64,000 nucleotides of DNA from JBKBYG01 sp046313435 (lineage in GTDB: Bacteria; Pseudomonadota; Alphaproteobacteria; Rickettsiales; Arcanibacteraceae). Positions within the stretch are counted from its first letter, which is position 1. Each line of letters begins with the position of its first letter. Location: assembly GCA_046313435.1 (NCBI GenBank), contig JBKBYG010000007.1, forward strand, positions 1-64,000, in the 5' to 3' direction. The translations under genes were made by a program, and so were the position numbers. The notes below the pieces were generated by a model, which saw only the letters and a program-made list of their open reading frames with translations, did no database searches and was not told where the DNA came from. Positions 17,662 to 25,991 of this stretch are shown here, in pieces.

Positions 17662-17690
17662 TTGACACTGTTTTACACACCACCTATATA
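17662..17690 (+). promoter_or_regulatory. groESL promoter (sigma-70, overlapping a heat-shock-like sequence)
   Basis: TTGACA at 17662-17667 and TATATA at 17685-17690 with an exact 17-base spacer, about 165 bases upstream of groES. The same stretch reads CTTGACA-N13-CACCTATA, resembling a sigma-32 promoter (CTTGAA...CCCCAT). No CIRCE inverted repeat is present. The 17520-17855 interval otherwise holds no gene. Confidence 0.7.
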
Positions 17691-17855
17691 AGGTTAAATA
17701 CTAATGTTAGCTAAAATTTAAATTTAATAATTAAATCTTATAAAGATAAATTAATAGTTAATTATAATGTTATTTTTAAGTTTTCGGGTATTTATATCTT
17801 TAACTTTAGGTAAAAAAACAAATTAAACAAAAATTAAATATATTGGAGGGTGTTA

Positions 17856-18146
17856 ATGTCATCATTTAAACCACTAGGTGATCGTGTAGCAGTAAAAGTT
17901 ATACAACAAGAAGAAAAAACTGCGGGAGGTATAATAATTCCTGATGCAGCAAAAGAAAAGCCTATGCAAGGTGAGATTGTAGCTGTAGGAAATGGTTCGC
18001 GTGATGAAACAGGCAAATTAAATGCGCTTGAAGTCAAAATAGGCGATAAAGTGCTTTTCGGCAAATGGGCAGGTACAGAAGTGAAAATAGGTAATGACGA
18101 CCTGTTAATTATGAAAGAATCTGATATTTTAGGTATTATTAATTAA
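17856..18146 (+). CDS. groES: Co-chaperonin GroES
   Basis: Ten-kilodalton lid of the GroEL chaperonin. The start is ATG 17856, five bases after GGAGGG; an in-frame GTG two codons earlier lies inside that ribosome-binding site. The 96-residue protein begins SSFKPLGDRVAVKV, has the mobile loop EEKTAGGIIIPDAAKEKP near residues 17-34, and ends IMKESDILGII. Typical length and operon order with groEL. Confidence 0.98.
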   Translation: MSSFKPLGDRVAVKVIQQEEKTAGGIIIPDAAKEKPMQGEIVAVGNGSRDETGKLNALEVKIGDKVLFGKWAGTEVKIGNDDLLIMKESDILGIIN

Positions 18147-18157
18147 GGAGAACAAAT

Positions 18158-19825
18158 ATGGCAAATGCTAAACAAATTGAACATGGTCAACAAGCAAGAG
18201 AAAAATTAAACCGTGGAGTAAATATTATTGCTGATGCGGTTGCAGTTACGCTTGGACCAAAAGGACGCAATGTTGTAATTGAAAAATCCTATGGAGCACC
18301 TACTGTTACTAAAGACGGTGTAACTGTAGCAAAATCTATCGAATTAAGTGATCGTCAAGAAAATCTTGGAGCACAGCTTGTAAAATCTGTTGCTAGTAAG
18401 ACTAATGATATTGCTGGTGATGGAACTACTACTGCAACTGTACTAACTCGTGCTATTACAAATGAAGGACATAGATCAGTAGCTGCAAGTATGAATCCTA
18501 TGGATTTAAAACGTGGTATTGACCTTGCAACTAATATTGTATTAGAAGAAATTAAAAAGAGAAGCAAAAACATTAGCGCACAACAAGAGATTGCTCAAGT
18601 AGGCACGATTTCAGCTAATGGAGATAAGGAAATTGGTGAGAAAATCGCTGAAGCTATGCAGAGAGTTGGTAAAGAAGGCGTAATTACTGTTGAAGAAAAT
18701 AAAAGCTTTGATTTTACAGTTGATTATACTGACGGTATGGAATTTGATCGCGGCTATTTATCACCTTACTTTGTTACAAATCCTGAGAAAATGATTGTAG
18801 AACTTGATAATCCTTTCATTTTATTATTTGAAAAAAAATTGTCAGCTCTTCAACCAATGCTTCCTCTTCTTGAAGCAGTTGTGCAATCTGGACGTCCTTT
18901 GCTTATAATAGCTGAAGATGTTGAAGGCGAAGCTTTGGCTACTTTAGTTGTGAATAAACTCCGTGGTGGATTGAAAGTTGCAGCTGTTAAAGCACCTGGC
19001 TTTGGTGATCGTAGAAAATCTATGCTTGAAGATATTGGTATATTGACTGGCGGACAAGTTATTAGCGATGATTTAGGCATGAAGCTTGAAAATATCAATA
19101 TTGAGATGTTAGGCCGTGCTAAAAAAATTACTATTACTAAAGAAAACACAACTATAGTTGATGGTGCTGGCGAAAAAGCTGATATTGAAGCTCGTTGCAA
19201 TCAAATTCGTGCACAAGCTGCTGATACTAGTTCTGATTACGATAAAGAAAAGTTACAAGAACGTTTAGCTAAGCTCTCTGGAGGCGTTGCAGTACTTAAA
19301 GTTGGTGGTGCTACAGAAGTTGAAGTTAAAGAGCGTAAAGACAGAGTTGAAGATGCACTCAATGCTACTCGTGCAGCAGTTCAAGAAGGTATTGTTCCAG
19401 GTGGCGGCGTGACTCTATTTTATGCAGCTCGTGCACTAGAAAATGTTTCTGGTGAAAATGAAGATCAAAAAGCTGGAATAAATATCGTAAAACGTGCTTT
19501 ACAAGCTCCTCTTCGTCAAATTGTACAAAATGCAGGTATTGACGGTGCTATTGTAGTTGGTAAACTTTCTGATAGTAGTGATACTAACCATGGATTCGAT
19601 GCTCAAAAGCTGGAATATGTGGATATGATTAAAGCTGGTATTATCGATCCAACTAAAGTAGTTCGTACAGCTCTTCAAGATGCTGCTTCTGTAGCTTCAC
19701 TTATCATTACTACTGAGGCTTCTATTGTTGATAAACCAGAAGCTAATGGTAATGCTGCTGGCGCTGCTGGTGGAATGGGTGCTGGTATGGGCGGAATGGG
19801 TGGCATGGGCGGAATGGACTTCTAA
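18158..19825 (+). CDS. groEL: Chaperonin GroEL
   Basis: ATP-driven folding chamber (HSP60). The 555 residues contain the ATP-binding GDGTTTATVL near residues 86-95, EGIVPGGGVTLFYAARAL near 410, and the classical Gly-Met C-terminal tail GGMGAGMGGMGGMGGMDF. It begins 11 bases after groES with AAGGAGAA. Codon use is slightly richer than the surroundings, as expected for a highly expressed gene. Confidence 0.99.
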   Translation: MANAKQIEHGQQAREKLNRGVNIIADAVAVTLGPKGRNVVIEKSYGAPTVTKDGVTVAKSIELSDRQENLGAQLVKSVASKTNDIAGDGTTTATVLTRAITNEGHRSVAASMNPMDLKRGIDLATNIVLEEIKKRSKNISAQQEIAQVGTISANGDKEIGEKIAEAMQRVGKEGVITVEENKSFDFTVDYTDGMEFDRGYLSPYFVTNPEKMIVELDNPFILLFEKKLSALQPMLPLLEAVVQSGRPLLIIAEDVEGEALATLVVNKLRGGLKVAAVKAPGFGDRRKSMLEDIGILTGGQVISDDLGMKLENINIEMLGRAKKITITKENTTIVDGAGEKADIEARCNQIRAQAADTSSDYDKEKLQERLAKLSGGVAVLKVGGATEVEVKERKDRVEDALNATRAAVQEGIVPGGGVTLFYAARALENVSGENEDQKAGINIVKRALQAPLRQIVQNAGIDGAIVVGKLSDSSDTNHGFDAQKLEYVDMIKAGIIDPTKVVRTALQDAASVASLIITTEASIVDKPEANGNAAGAAGGMGAGMGGMGGMGGMDF

Positions 19826-19839
19826 TTCTTACATCACCT

Positions 19840-19864
19840 AACGGAGGCAAATATTGCCTCCGTT
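19840..19864 (+). terminator. Hairpin after groEL
   Basis: Perfect 11-bp stem AACGGAGGCAA / TTGCCTCCGTT with an ATA loop, 14 bases after the groEL stop. It lacks a downstream T run, so it may be a processed 3' end or a Rho-assisted stop rather than a classic intrinsic terminator. Confidence 0.7.
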
Positions 19865-20005
19865 ACCCTACAACTCGTCAAATTTATTACAAACCTCCTC
19901 CTCCCATAAAGCAAATATTCTCTATGCTTCAATTTAGTTAATTTTTTTTACTTTTATATTGAATTCTGTTAAAATTAGCAGACAATTTAATATTAATGTG
20001 ATTTC

Positions 20006-21226
20006 ATGTCTGTAAATAACTTCCGTCTAAATATCAAAATTTCCTTAACTATATTGAAATTGGTGACTTTGAATCTTGCAAAGATTTAATTGATCAATAT
20101 CCTAAAATCGTAAATTCCGAGCCTTCCTGAAATTTTTATCCATTCTATAAAGCAGCTGCAATTGGAAATCTTGAAATAGTAAAATATCTTATTGAAAATG
20201 GCTCTGATTTAAACATATCAAATGAAAAAAATGAATCTCCTTTAAACGCTGCTTGTGATTCAAATAATATTGAAATAATTTTATATTTATTAGAAAAAAC
20301 AAAAGCTGTTAATGATGTATCCAAGCATGAATCCATTGGATAAAAAAGTTTTTGATATTCTCACCAATAGATTCCAACGATTTCCTAGTATATTTGACCC
20401 TTATATCTATTTTAAATTAGTGTCAATTAAACAGAGTATAATTAGCAATTTTAATCAATCGAACAATTTATAGTTCGAAAAATTTTAGAGGCAAAAAACG
20501 TAAAAACTTTATCATTACTTGAGCTTCAATATTTACATAATGATAAATTTTCAAATTTGGAGATATGTAATATTTTCAGCTCTAAAGGATGGAAAACAGA
20601 ATTATACTGGCAAATGCATAAACGTGCTGAAGAATATAATAATAAATACTTTGAAAATTTAAGTAATAAAACAATTTTTCCTAAGGAAATTCTAAAAGCA
20701 AATGATGAACAAGCTAAAACTTATAGTTTCCTGGATAGAAATAGATATAATTACTGGGAAAAACCAAGAATTTAAAAACCTTAATAATAACTTAGTTGAC
20801 AATATTGTTAACAGTGATAAGTACCAAACTATTCTCAATAATAATATTGATGAAGCTTTAGGAAAAAAAGAAATAAAGATAAAAGCTGGTAAAATAACTT
20901 ATAGTGATAAAAAATTTGCACAGGCAAACTTAATTGGACACTCAAAATCTAATTGGACCGAATGGTTACTTTCATTTTTTTCAAATAATGTTGAACCTTA
21001 TCAACAATATAATTTTATTAGGACACATCAGAAATCTGCTAATATGATCAACAAAAATATCGACAGTTTTCTTACCTCAAATTTTTTGTTAAATATTAAG
21101 GAAAAAATTTCTAGGTTGCCTACTATAGGTGATCAATCAATTATTGATTTGAAAGGCAAATATTTTGAATATCCAACTAATAATTACCATGAAGCAAGCG
21201 AGAGTGTAAATTCTTTTAGCAAATAA
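20006..21226 (+). pseudogene. Ankyrin-domain protein gene, multiply broken
   Basis: ATG 20006 opens a short frame that shifts to NYIEIGDFESCKDLIDQYPKI. A TGA at 20128 interrupts it, and an ankyrin repeat follows (KAAAIGNLEIVKYLIENGSDLN, about 20150-20220). Another stop lies at 20341. A non-ankyrin C-terminal region resumes around 20460 (LEAKNVKTLSLLELQYLHND), shifts frame again near 20770, and ends at 21226 after about 150 further residues. Several stops and frameshifts make this a decayed gene. The C-terminal part (RTHQKSANMINKNIDSFLTSN) has no family I recognise. The ancestral product was probably an ankyrin effector of about 400 residues. Confidence 0.75.
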
Positions 21227-21266
21227 TTCAATTAAACTAAAAATGATTTATTGTTAGAATGAAAGT

Positions 21267-21605
21267 TTAATTTAAGCTATTTTCATCATATGAATCGTCT
21301 TCATCTTGATTATCTTCTTCATTGTCATCTTCTTCAGAATCATCGCTAATTACTTCCTCAGTTTGTTGCGCTGACTCTAATGCATAAACACATAATTCTT
21401 CAAATGATACATTATTTTTATCTGCTAATTCTTTTAATTTTGCAATACTATCCATTATTTCTTGCGGGATGCTTCCTCCCCTTTCTTTTGAAAGCCAATC
21501 TGCTTGAAAATGCAATGGATGGTGCTTATCTTCTGGGGCACCAATATAAATTGTAAAAGGAGCTTTTACCCCATTAAAATTGCAAGGCACACTAAATTTT
21601 TTCAT
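21267..21605 (-). CDS. DUF2610 family protein
   Basis: Small soluble protein (112 aa) whose N-terminal 80 residues match the DUF2610 pattern: CNFNGVKAPFTIYIGAPED...HPLHFQADWLSKERGGSIPQEIMDSIAKLKELADKNNVSFEELC. The C-terminal 30 residues are almost entirely Asp, Glu, Asn and Ser. From memory this family is typical of Rickettsiales and has no established function. Its own ribosome-binding site (AGAGAAATATG context) and a 58-base gap separate it from the chemotaxis operon. Confidence 0.75.
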   Translation of the reverse strand: MKKFSVPCNFNGVKAPFTIYIGAPEDKHHPLHFQADWLSKERGGSIPQEIMDSIAKLKELADKNNVSFEELCVYALESAQQTEEVISDDSEEDDNEEDNQDEDDSYDENSLN

Positions 21606-21663
21606 ATTTCTCTTCTATCTCTTTATTATTTATTATATTATTAAGGAATTAACAATCAATTAA

Positions 21664-22002
21664 TTATTGCCTATCAAAAAAGCTATTGTTTTTGAAATTT
21701 TTTGCAGCAAATTTTTGTGCTATAATTAAATTCTGAAAATAGCCTAATTTTGAATCATAATTAATAACTTGCGATTTAATCAAATCCAATTTTTGTCTCC
21801 AAACATAATTTGTCCATTGTCCAATTGGAAAAATTACACCCTTAATTAATATCTTATTTTCTATATTGAGTTTCGTAAATACTATTTTATTTTCTTCATC
21901 TGTAAGGGCAAGCTGATTTTTAATAAGAGTCTTGCTTTTTAATCTTCGCCATAGCAAGTAAATTATAAATAGTGATAATATTATTGAAGTTAATATATAC
22001 AT
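21664..22002 (-). CDS. Small membrane-anchored hypothetical protein
   Basis: One N-terminal hydrophobic helix (residues 3-19, ILTSIILSLFIIYLLWR), followed by about 90 charged cytoplasmic-type residues with IFPIGQWTNYVWRQKLDLIKSQ. No family recognised. It lies ten bases after the preceding gene of the cheY-cheZ operon and is likely its last member. Confidence 0.6.
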   Translation of the reverse strand: MYILTSIILSLFIIYLLWRRLKSKTLIKNQLALTDEENKIVFTKLNIENKILIKGVIFPIGQWTNYVWRQKLDLIKSQVINYDSKLGYFQNLIIAQKFAAKNFKNNSFFDRQ

Positions 22003-22012
22003 ATAGTTTAAA

Positions 22013-22621
22013 TCAGTAATAAAAGCTAAAGTTTATATCTTGAGATTTATTATGTACAAATCCAATTTGTAAATTATATTTCTTTTGAATATTATTCAGT
22101 AAAATTAGTATCTTATCAAGTTTATTTTTTAAATCATCAAGTTCTTCAATCTTTTGATAGCTTAATAAAATTCTTAATTTAATTTCGATTGTATTATTTA
22201 AATTCAGAATATCTATAAATTGGCTTAGCAAGATCTTCCTATCCATTTCAATTTCATTTTTGTCATTAAAAAATAAATCTTGAGTTAAATTGAAATTAAT
22301 AATCTCATTTTTTGAGTAATTATTTATATTTTTGTCAGGGAATTTTTCTACATATTCTAAAATCTTATTTGAATAAAATTTTGAAAAATTTTGTGCATAA
22401 ATATTTTTTGGCAGTAATTTAGTTAATATTGAATCAGTAGAATGAAATTGTTTCATAATGCTTTTTTTTGCTATTTTGCTATATTCAGGATCTATAACAA
22501 AATTACAAGTTAAAAGCACAAAAAAGATTATAAGGAAAAAATAAAGCGAGATTAACAAGAAAGAATAATCTAATTTATACTCAGAAAATTTCTTTTTGTG
22601 AAATACCTCTATTGAATCCAT
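22013..22621 (-). CDS. Single-pass membrane protein, possibly MotB/OmpA-like
   Basis: Residues 20-42 form one membrane helix (FLLISLYFFLIIFFVLLTC) after a short cytoplasmic N-terminus; about 160 residues follow outside. This topology resembles MotB or FliL, and the C-terminal part (NNTIEIKLRILLSYQKIEELDD) is faintly reminiscent of an OmpA/MotB domain, but the peptidoglycan-binding motif is not clear. It starts three bases after cheZ, so a flagellar or chemotaxis role is plausible. Function is otherwise unassigned. Confidence 0.6.
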   Translation of the reverse strand: MDSIEVFHKKKFSEYKLDYSFLLISLYFFLIIFFVLLTCNFVIDPEYSKIAKKSIMKQFHSTDSILTKLLPKNIYAQNFSKFYSNKILEYVEKFPDKNINNYSKNEIINFNLTQDLFFNDKNEIEMDRKILLSQFIDILNLNNTIEIKLRILLSYQKIEELDDLKNKLDKILILLNNIQKKYNLQIGFVHNKSQDINFSFYY

Positions 22622-22624
22622 GCA

Positions 22625-23257
22625 TTACGAGTTTTTAAATAGATCATCAATGTCAGATTGAGAAGGAGCAAATTGTTCTAATTGCGGTCCATTCATTAAT
22701 GTCGGAGCTACAACATCTGCTTCCTTCTTCTTCTTTGAAGATGCAATTCCTGAAGTTGCTTCAATTAAACTGTTAACGGTCGAGTCTATATCTTCAAGTA
22801 TTTTAGTAACTTTATTTAAACGCTGTCCAGTTATATCTTGAAAATTACAAGCTTCAAAAATTAATGTAGTTTTTTCATTAATCTGATTTACAATTTCAGG
22901 ATCGTTAATTTTTAAAGCTAAATTTTGTATAGACTCTGCTGCATCCAAAATTGTATTAGTTGATTTTTCAGTAGCTTCGGTTACCGCAGTTAACTCAGAT
23001 GCAGCTCCGGGTATAAAATCATCTGCAATAGTTTTAGGATTTAAATCTTTTAGTTCTTGCTGCGCAAATTTTAGTTGTTGAGAAATTTTTTCAATATCAT
23101 TAAATATATTCAATTCATTTTCATTGTCTACTTGTGCTTTTAAAGTATCAACAAAGATACTCATTATCTGGTCCATTTGAGCCATTGATATAGATCCACT
23201 TCCTTCATCTTTCATTTCTTGAATTTTGTTAAAAAAAGTTTTGCCTAATTCCATCAT
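22625..23257 (-). CDS. cheZ: CheZ-type phosphatase of CheY
   Basis: Dephosphorylates CheY-P to terminate the chemotaxis signal. The diagnostic motif is ACNFQDITGQRLNKV near residues 136-150, giving Asp 141 and the catalytic Gln 145, equivalent to Asp143 and Gln147 of E. coli CheZ. The C-terminal tail SQSDIDDLFKNS resembles the CheY-docking peptide. The rest is helical, as in the long CheZ four-helix bundle. It follows cheY after 28 bases. CheZ is uncommon among obligate intracellular Rickettsiales. Confidence 0.87.
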   Translation of the reverse strand: MMELGKTFFNKIQEMKDEGSGSISMAQMDQIMSIFVDTLKAQVDNENELNIFNDIEKISQQLKFAQQELKDLNPKTIADDFIPGAASELTAVTEATEKSTNTILDAAESIQNLALKINDPEIVNQINEKTTLIFEACNFQDITGQRLNKVTKILEDIDSTVNSLIEATSGIASSKKKKEADVVAPTLMNGPQLEQFAPSQSDIDDLFKNS

Positions 23258-23285
23258 AATGATATCTCCAAGTGAAAATTTAATG

Positions 23286-23672
23286 TTAAAAATCGCCTAA
23301 AACTGCTGTAAGTTTTGTTTTTAAAGTTTCAGCATTGAAAGGTTTAACAATATAGTTATTAACACCTGCTTGTTTTGCCGCCACCACATTTTCAGTTTTA
23401 CTTTCAGCTGTTATCATAATGAAGGGAATCGATTTTATATCATTATCAGCTCTAACACTTTTAAGCAATTCAAGTCCGCTCATTGGCTCCATATTCCAAT
23501 CGGAAATTACCAAATCATATTTTTTTTCTTTTAATTTAATAAGTGCCATACTACCATCAGTTGCTTCTTCAATATTCGTAAATCCAAGCTGTGTAAGTAG
23601 ATTTTTGATAATTCTAAGCATCGTTTTATAGTCATCTACTATTAGTATATTCATGTTTAAATTAACAGCCAT
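23286..23672 (-). CDS. cheY: CheY-like response regulator
   Basis: A 128-residue single receiver domain without an output domain. Acidic pocket Asp13-Asp14, phospho-acceptor Asp58 in ISDWNM, switch Thr88 in MITAE and Lys110 in YIVKPF are all present. It therefore should accept phosphate from a histidine kinase (CheA) and bind the flagellar switch. First gene of a cheY-cheZ-membrane protein operon. No cheA or receptor gene is in the window. Confidence 0.92.
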   Translation of the reverse strand: MAVNLNMNILIVDDYKTMLRIIKNLLTQLGFTNIEEATDGSMALIKLKEKKYDLVISDWNMEPMSGLELLKSVRADNDIKSIPFIMITAESKTENVVAAKQAGVNNYIVKPFNAETLKTKLTAVLGDF

Positions 23673-23900
23673 ATTCTTTAAGCCTATAAAGGTTCATAAT
23701 TCATGCAAATAATTTAAATATTGTACATGTTGTAATGTTAATATATGGTTAAAATTGAAAATTATTTTTGAAGGTGAGAATTTGTAAGAATATACAGTTT
23801 CAAAGCAATTTACTAAAATTGATTTTAATTCAGGTAGTTACTATAATTACCTATGCTAATTATAGTCTATAAGTATGAAATTTAAAATTTTATTGAAAAT

Positions 23901-23942
23901 AATAGAATCTAATAAAATAATACTAGTTTATTAGATTCTATT
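23901..23942 (-). terminator. Terminator of rpmB-rpmE
   Basis: A 16-bp perfect inverted repeat: AATAGAATCTAATAAA at 23901-23916 pairs with 23927-23942, around a 10-base loop. On the minus strand it is followed by ATTTTCAATAAAATTTT. It begins six bases after the rpmE stop. The 23673-23900 interval upstream of cheY shows nothing else. Confidence 0.8.
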
Positions 23943-23947
23943 CGTAA

Positions 23948-24229
23948 TTATGAATTTGAATCTTCTTCAGCATTAGAAGCCAACATTGAACCAAAAGCAG
24001 CAAACTTCTTATTAAATTTTTGAATATTTGCAGCACCTTGATTTAGAGTTCTATTTAAACTTCCTGTCCATGCGGGATGAGTTCTATAGTCAACATCTAA
24101 CATTAATTCATCTTCTGCACAAGAAGACATAGTAGTAAATCTTGTTCCATCAGGTAAAACTAATGTAAAAGGTTTGTATTTTGGATGAATATTATCTTGC
24201 ACTTTTGCCTCTAAATTATACTTATTCAA
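23948..24229 (-). CDS. rpmE: Ribosomal protein L31
   Basis: A 93-residue large-subunit protein with the L31 core DNIHPKYKPFTLVLPDGTRFTT and ELMLDVDYRTHPAWTG. The C-terminal tail is longer than in E. coli, as in other alphaproteobacteria. No zinc-binding CxxC is present. It overlaps rpmB by eight bases, so the two are coupled. Confidence 0.95.
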   Translation of the reverse strand: MNKYNLEAKVQDNIHPKYKPFTLVLPDGTRFTTMSSCAEDELMLDVDYRTHPAWTGSLNRTLNQGAANIQKFNKKFAAFGSMLASNAEEDSNS

Positions 24230-24515
24230 TATTGCTTGAATTGATAGATTTTTTAATAAGTTTTTTTAAACTAATTGCTTCTGCACTAAGTTTTGTATTT
24301 GGTTTCGACATTAAATAATTATCTAGTCCACCATTAATTTCTATTGATCTTAAAGCGTGAGTACTAATTTTCAACTTTACAATTCCTAATGTGTCACTAA
24401 AAACTGATATATTTTGTATATTAGGTAAAAAGCGTTTTTTAGTTTTTCTATTTGAATGGGAAACCATGTTTCCACTAAGTACTGCTTTCCCTGTTAAAGT
24501 ACAACGTCTTGCCAT
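24222..24515 (-). CDS. rpmB: Ribosomal protein L28
   Basis: A 97-residue protein starting ARRCTLTGKAVLSGNMVSHSNRKTKKRFLPN, the L28 signature. It is the first gene of the rpmB-rpmE pair, an arrangement frequent in alphaproteobacteria. The RBS region before ATG is weakly purine-rich (AGAGAAGATAAA). Confidence 0.96.
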   Translation of the reverse strand: MARRCTLTGKAVLSGNMVSHSNRKTKKRFLPNIQNISVFSDTLGIVKLKISTHALRSIEINGGLDNYLMSKPNTKLSAEAISLKKLIKKSINSSNIE

Positions 24516-24707
24516 TTTATCTTCTCTAAGAAATATTTAGTTATTTGAAACCTAGTTTAATATTAAAAAAATACTCCAAAGTCAAGGATTTTATTTTATC
24601 AATCTACATATACTTTAATATAAGTTAAAATTTAACTTGAATTTTGTTCATTTTAACTTAAAAACAAATTATAGATAGCAATAACTTAAAAACTGAAAAC
24701 AAATTAA

Positions 24708-25991
24708 ATGAGACTTTCGAATTATTTTTTGCCAACTTTAAAAGAAAACCCACAAGAGGCAGCTGTAGTTTCACATAGACTAATGCTTAGAGCAGGTATG
24801 ATTAGACAATTATCTTCCGGGATCTATAATTGGTTGCCGCTCGGGCTTAAAGCCTTAAATAAGGTTTCAGAAAAAGTTAGACAGGAAATGGATAATTCTG
24901 GCGCAATAGAATTATTAATGCCTTCCATTCAGCCTGCTGAACTTTGGAGGGAGTCGGGAAGATATGATGATTACGGTAAAGAAATGCTTCGTATAAAAGA
25001 TAGACATGAGCATGAAATGCTTTATGGGCCTACTCACGAAGAAGTCATAACTGATTTGTTTAAACAAAACATAAAAACATATCGTGACCTGCCTAAAAAT
25101 TTGTACCAAATTCAATGGAAATTTCGTGATGAAATTAGGCCTCGTTTTGGTGTTATGCGTGGCCGTGAGTTTTTAATGAAAGATTCTTATTCATTTGATC
25201 TAAGTTTTGAAAAGGCAAAAGAAACTTATAATAAAATGTATGAAACATACTTTAAAATTTTTAAATCTTTAGGATTAAATGCAATAGCAGTTTCAGCAGA
25301 CAGCGGCGCTATTGGAGGAAATTTAAGCCATGAATTCCATATTATTGCTGATACTGGCGAAAGTCAGATTTATTATGATAAAGAATTTGAAGTGCTTGCT
25401 AAAAAAGCTGATATAGATATTGAAAAAATGCATTCGCTTTATGCAGCAGCCGATGAAAAGCATGATCCAAATAAATGCAATATTCCTGCTGATCAACTTT
25501 TAACAAAGCGCGGTATTGAAGTTGGCCATATATTTTATTTTGGAACGAAATATTCTAAAGCATTAAATGCCTCGATTACTAATAATCAAGGCGAACAGAT
25601 ATTTCCTGAAATGGGCTCTTACGGAATAGGAGTATCCAGATTAGTTGCTGCTATAATTGAAGCAAACCATGATGAACATGGAATAGTTTGGCCAAAAGAA
25701 GTAGCGCCATTTTCTGTTTCAATTATAAATCTAAAACCTAGTGATGATATATGCAACCAACTAGCTGATAATATATACCATAAGCTAAAAAATAACAGAA
25801 TTGAAACCCTATATGATGATACAGAAAATAGTATTGGAAGCAAATTCGCAACTCATGATTTAATAGGAATTCCATATCAGATCATTATAGGACCTAAATC
25901 AGCAAAAATGAATATGGTTGAGTTTAAAGAACGGAAAACAAACTTTAAAGAAGATGTATCTGTAGAATCAGCATTGAATAGATTAATGTAA
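24708..25991 (+). CDS. proS: Prolyl-tRNA synthetase, short alphaproteobacterial type
   Basis: Class II synthetase charging tRNA-Pro. The 427-residue length lacks the roughly 180-residue INS editing domain of E. coli ProRS, as in the alphaproteobacterial form. Motif 2 is in RDEIRPRFGVMRGREFLMKDSYSFD and motif 3 in EMGSYGIGVSRLVAAI; the anticodon-binding domain ends the protein. The lolC-like gene starts at the next base after the stop, so proS and the Lol genes are probably co-transcribed. Confidence 0.96.
   Translation: MRLSNYFLPTLKENPQEAAVVSHRLMLRAGMIRQLSSGIYNWLPLGLKALNKVSEKVRQEMDNSGAIELLMPSIQPAELWRESGRYDDYGKEMLRIKDRHEHEMLYGPTHEEVITDLFKQNIKTYRDLPKNLYQIQWKFRDEIRPRFGVMRGREFLMKDSYSFDLSFEKAKETYNKMYETYFKIFKSLGLNAIAVSADSGAIGGNLSHEFHIIADTGESQIYYDKEFEVLAKKADIDIEKMHSLYAAADEKHDPNKCNIPADQLLTKRGIEVGHIFYFGTKYSKALNASITNNQGEQIFPEMGSYGIGVSRLVAAIIEANHDEHGIVWPKEVAPFSVSIINLKPSDDICNQLADNIYHKLKNNRIETLYDDTENSIGSKFATHDLIGIPYQIIIGPKSAKMNMVEFKERKTNFKEDVSVESALNRLM

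Noticed and set aside
17600..17855. CIRCE-type HrcA operator upstream of groES
   Set aside because: No TTAGCACTC-N9-GAGTGCTAA or close variant can be found between the prepilin and groES genes.
18355..19200. Antisense open frames within groEL and similar long antisense frames elsewhere
   Set aside because: They mirror conserved coding sequence on the other strand, have no ribosome-binding sites and no family similarity.
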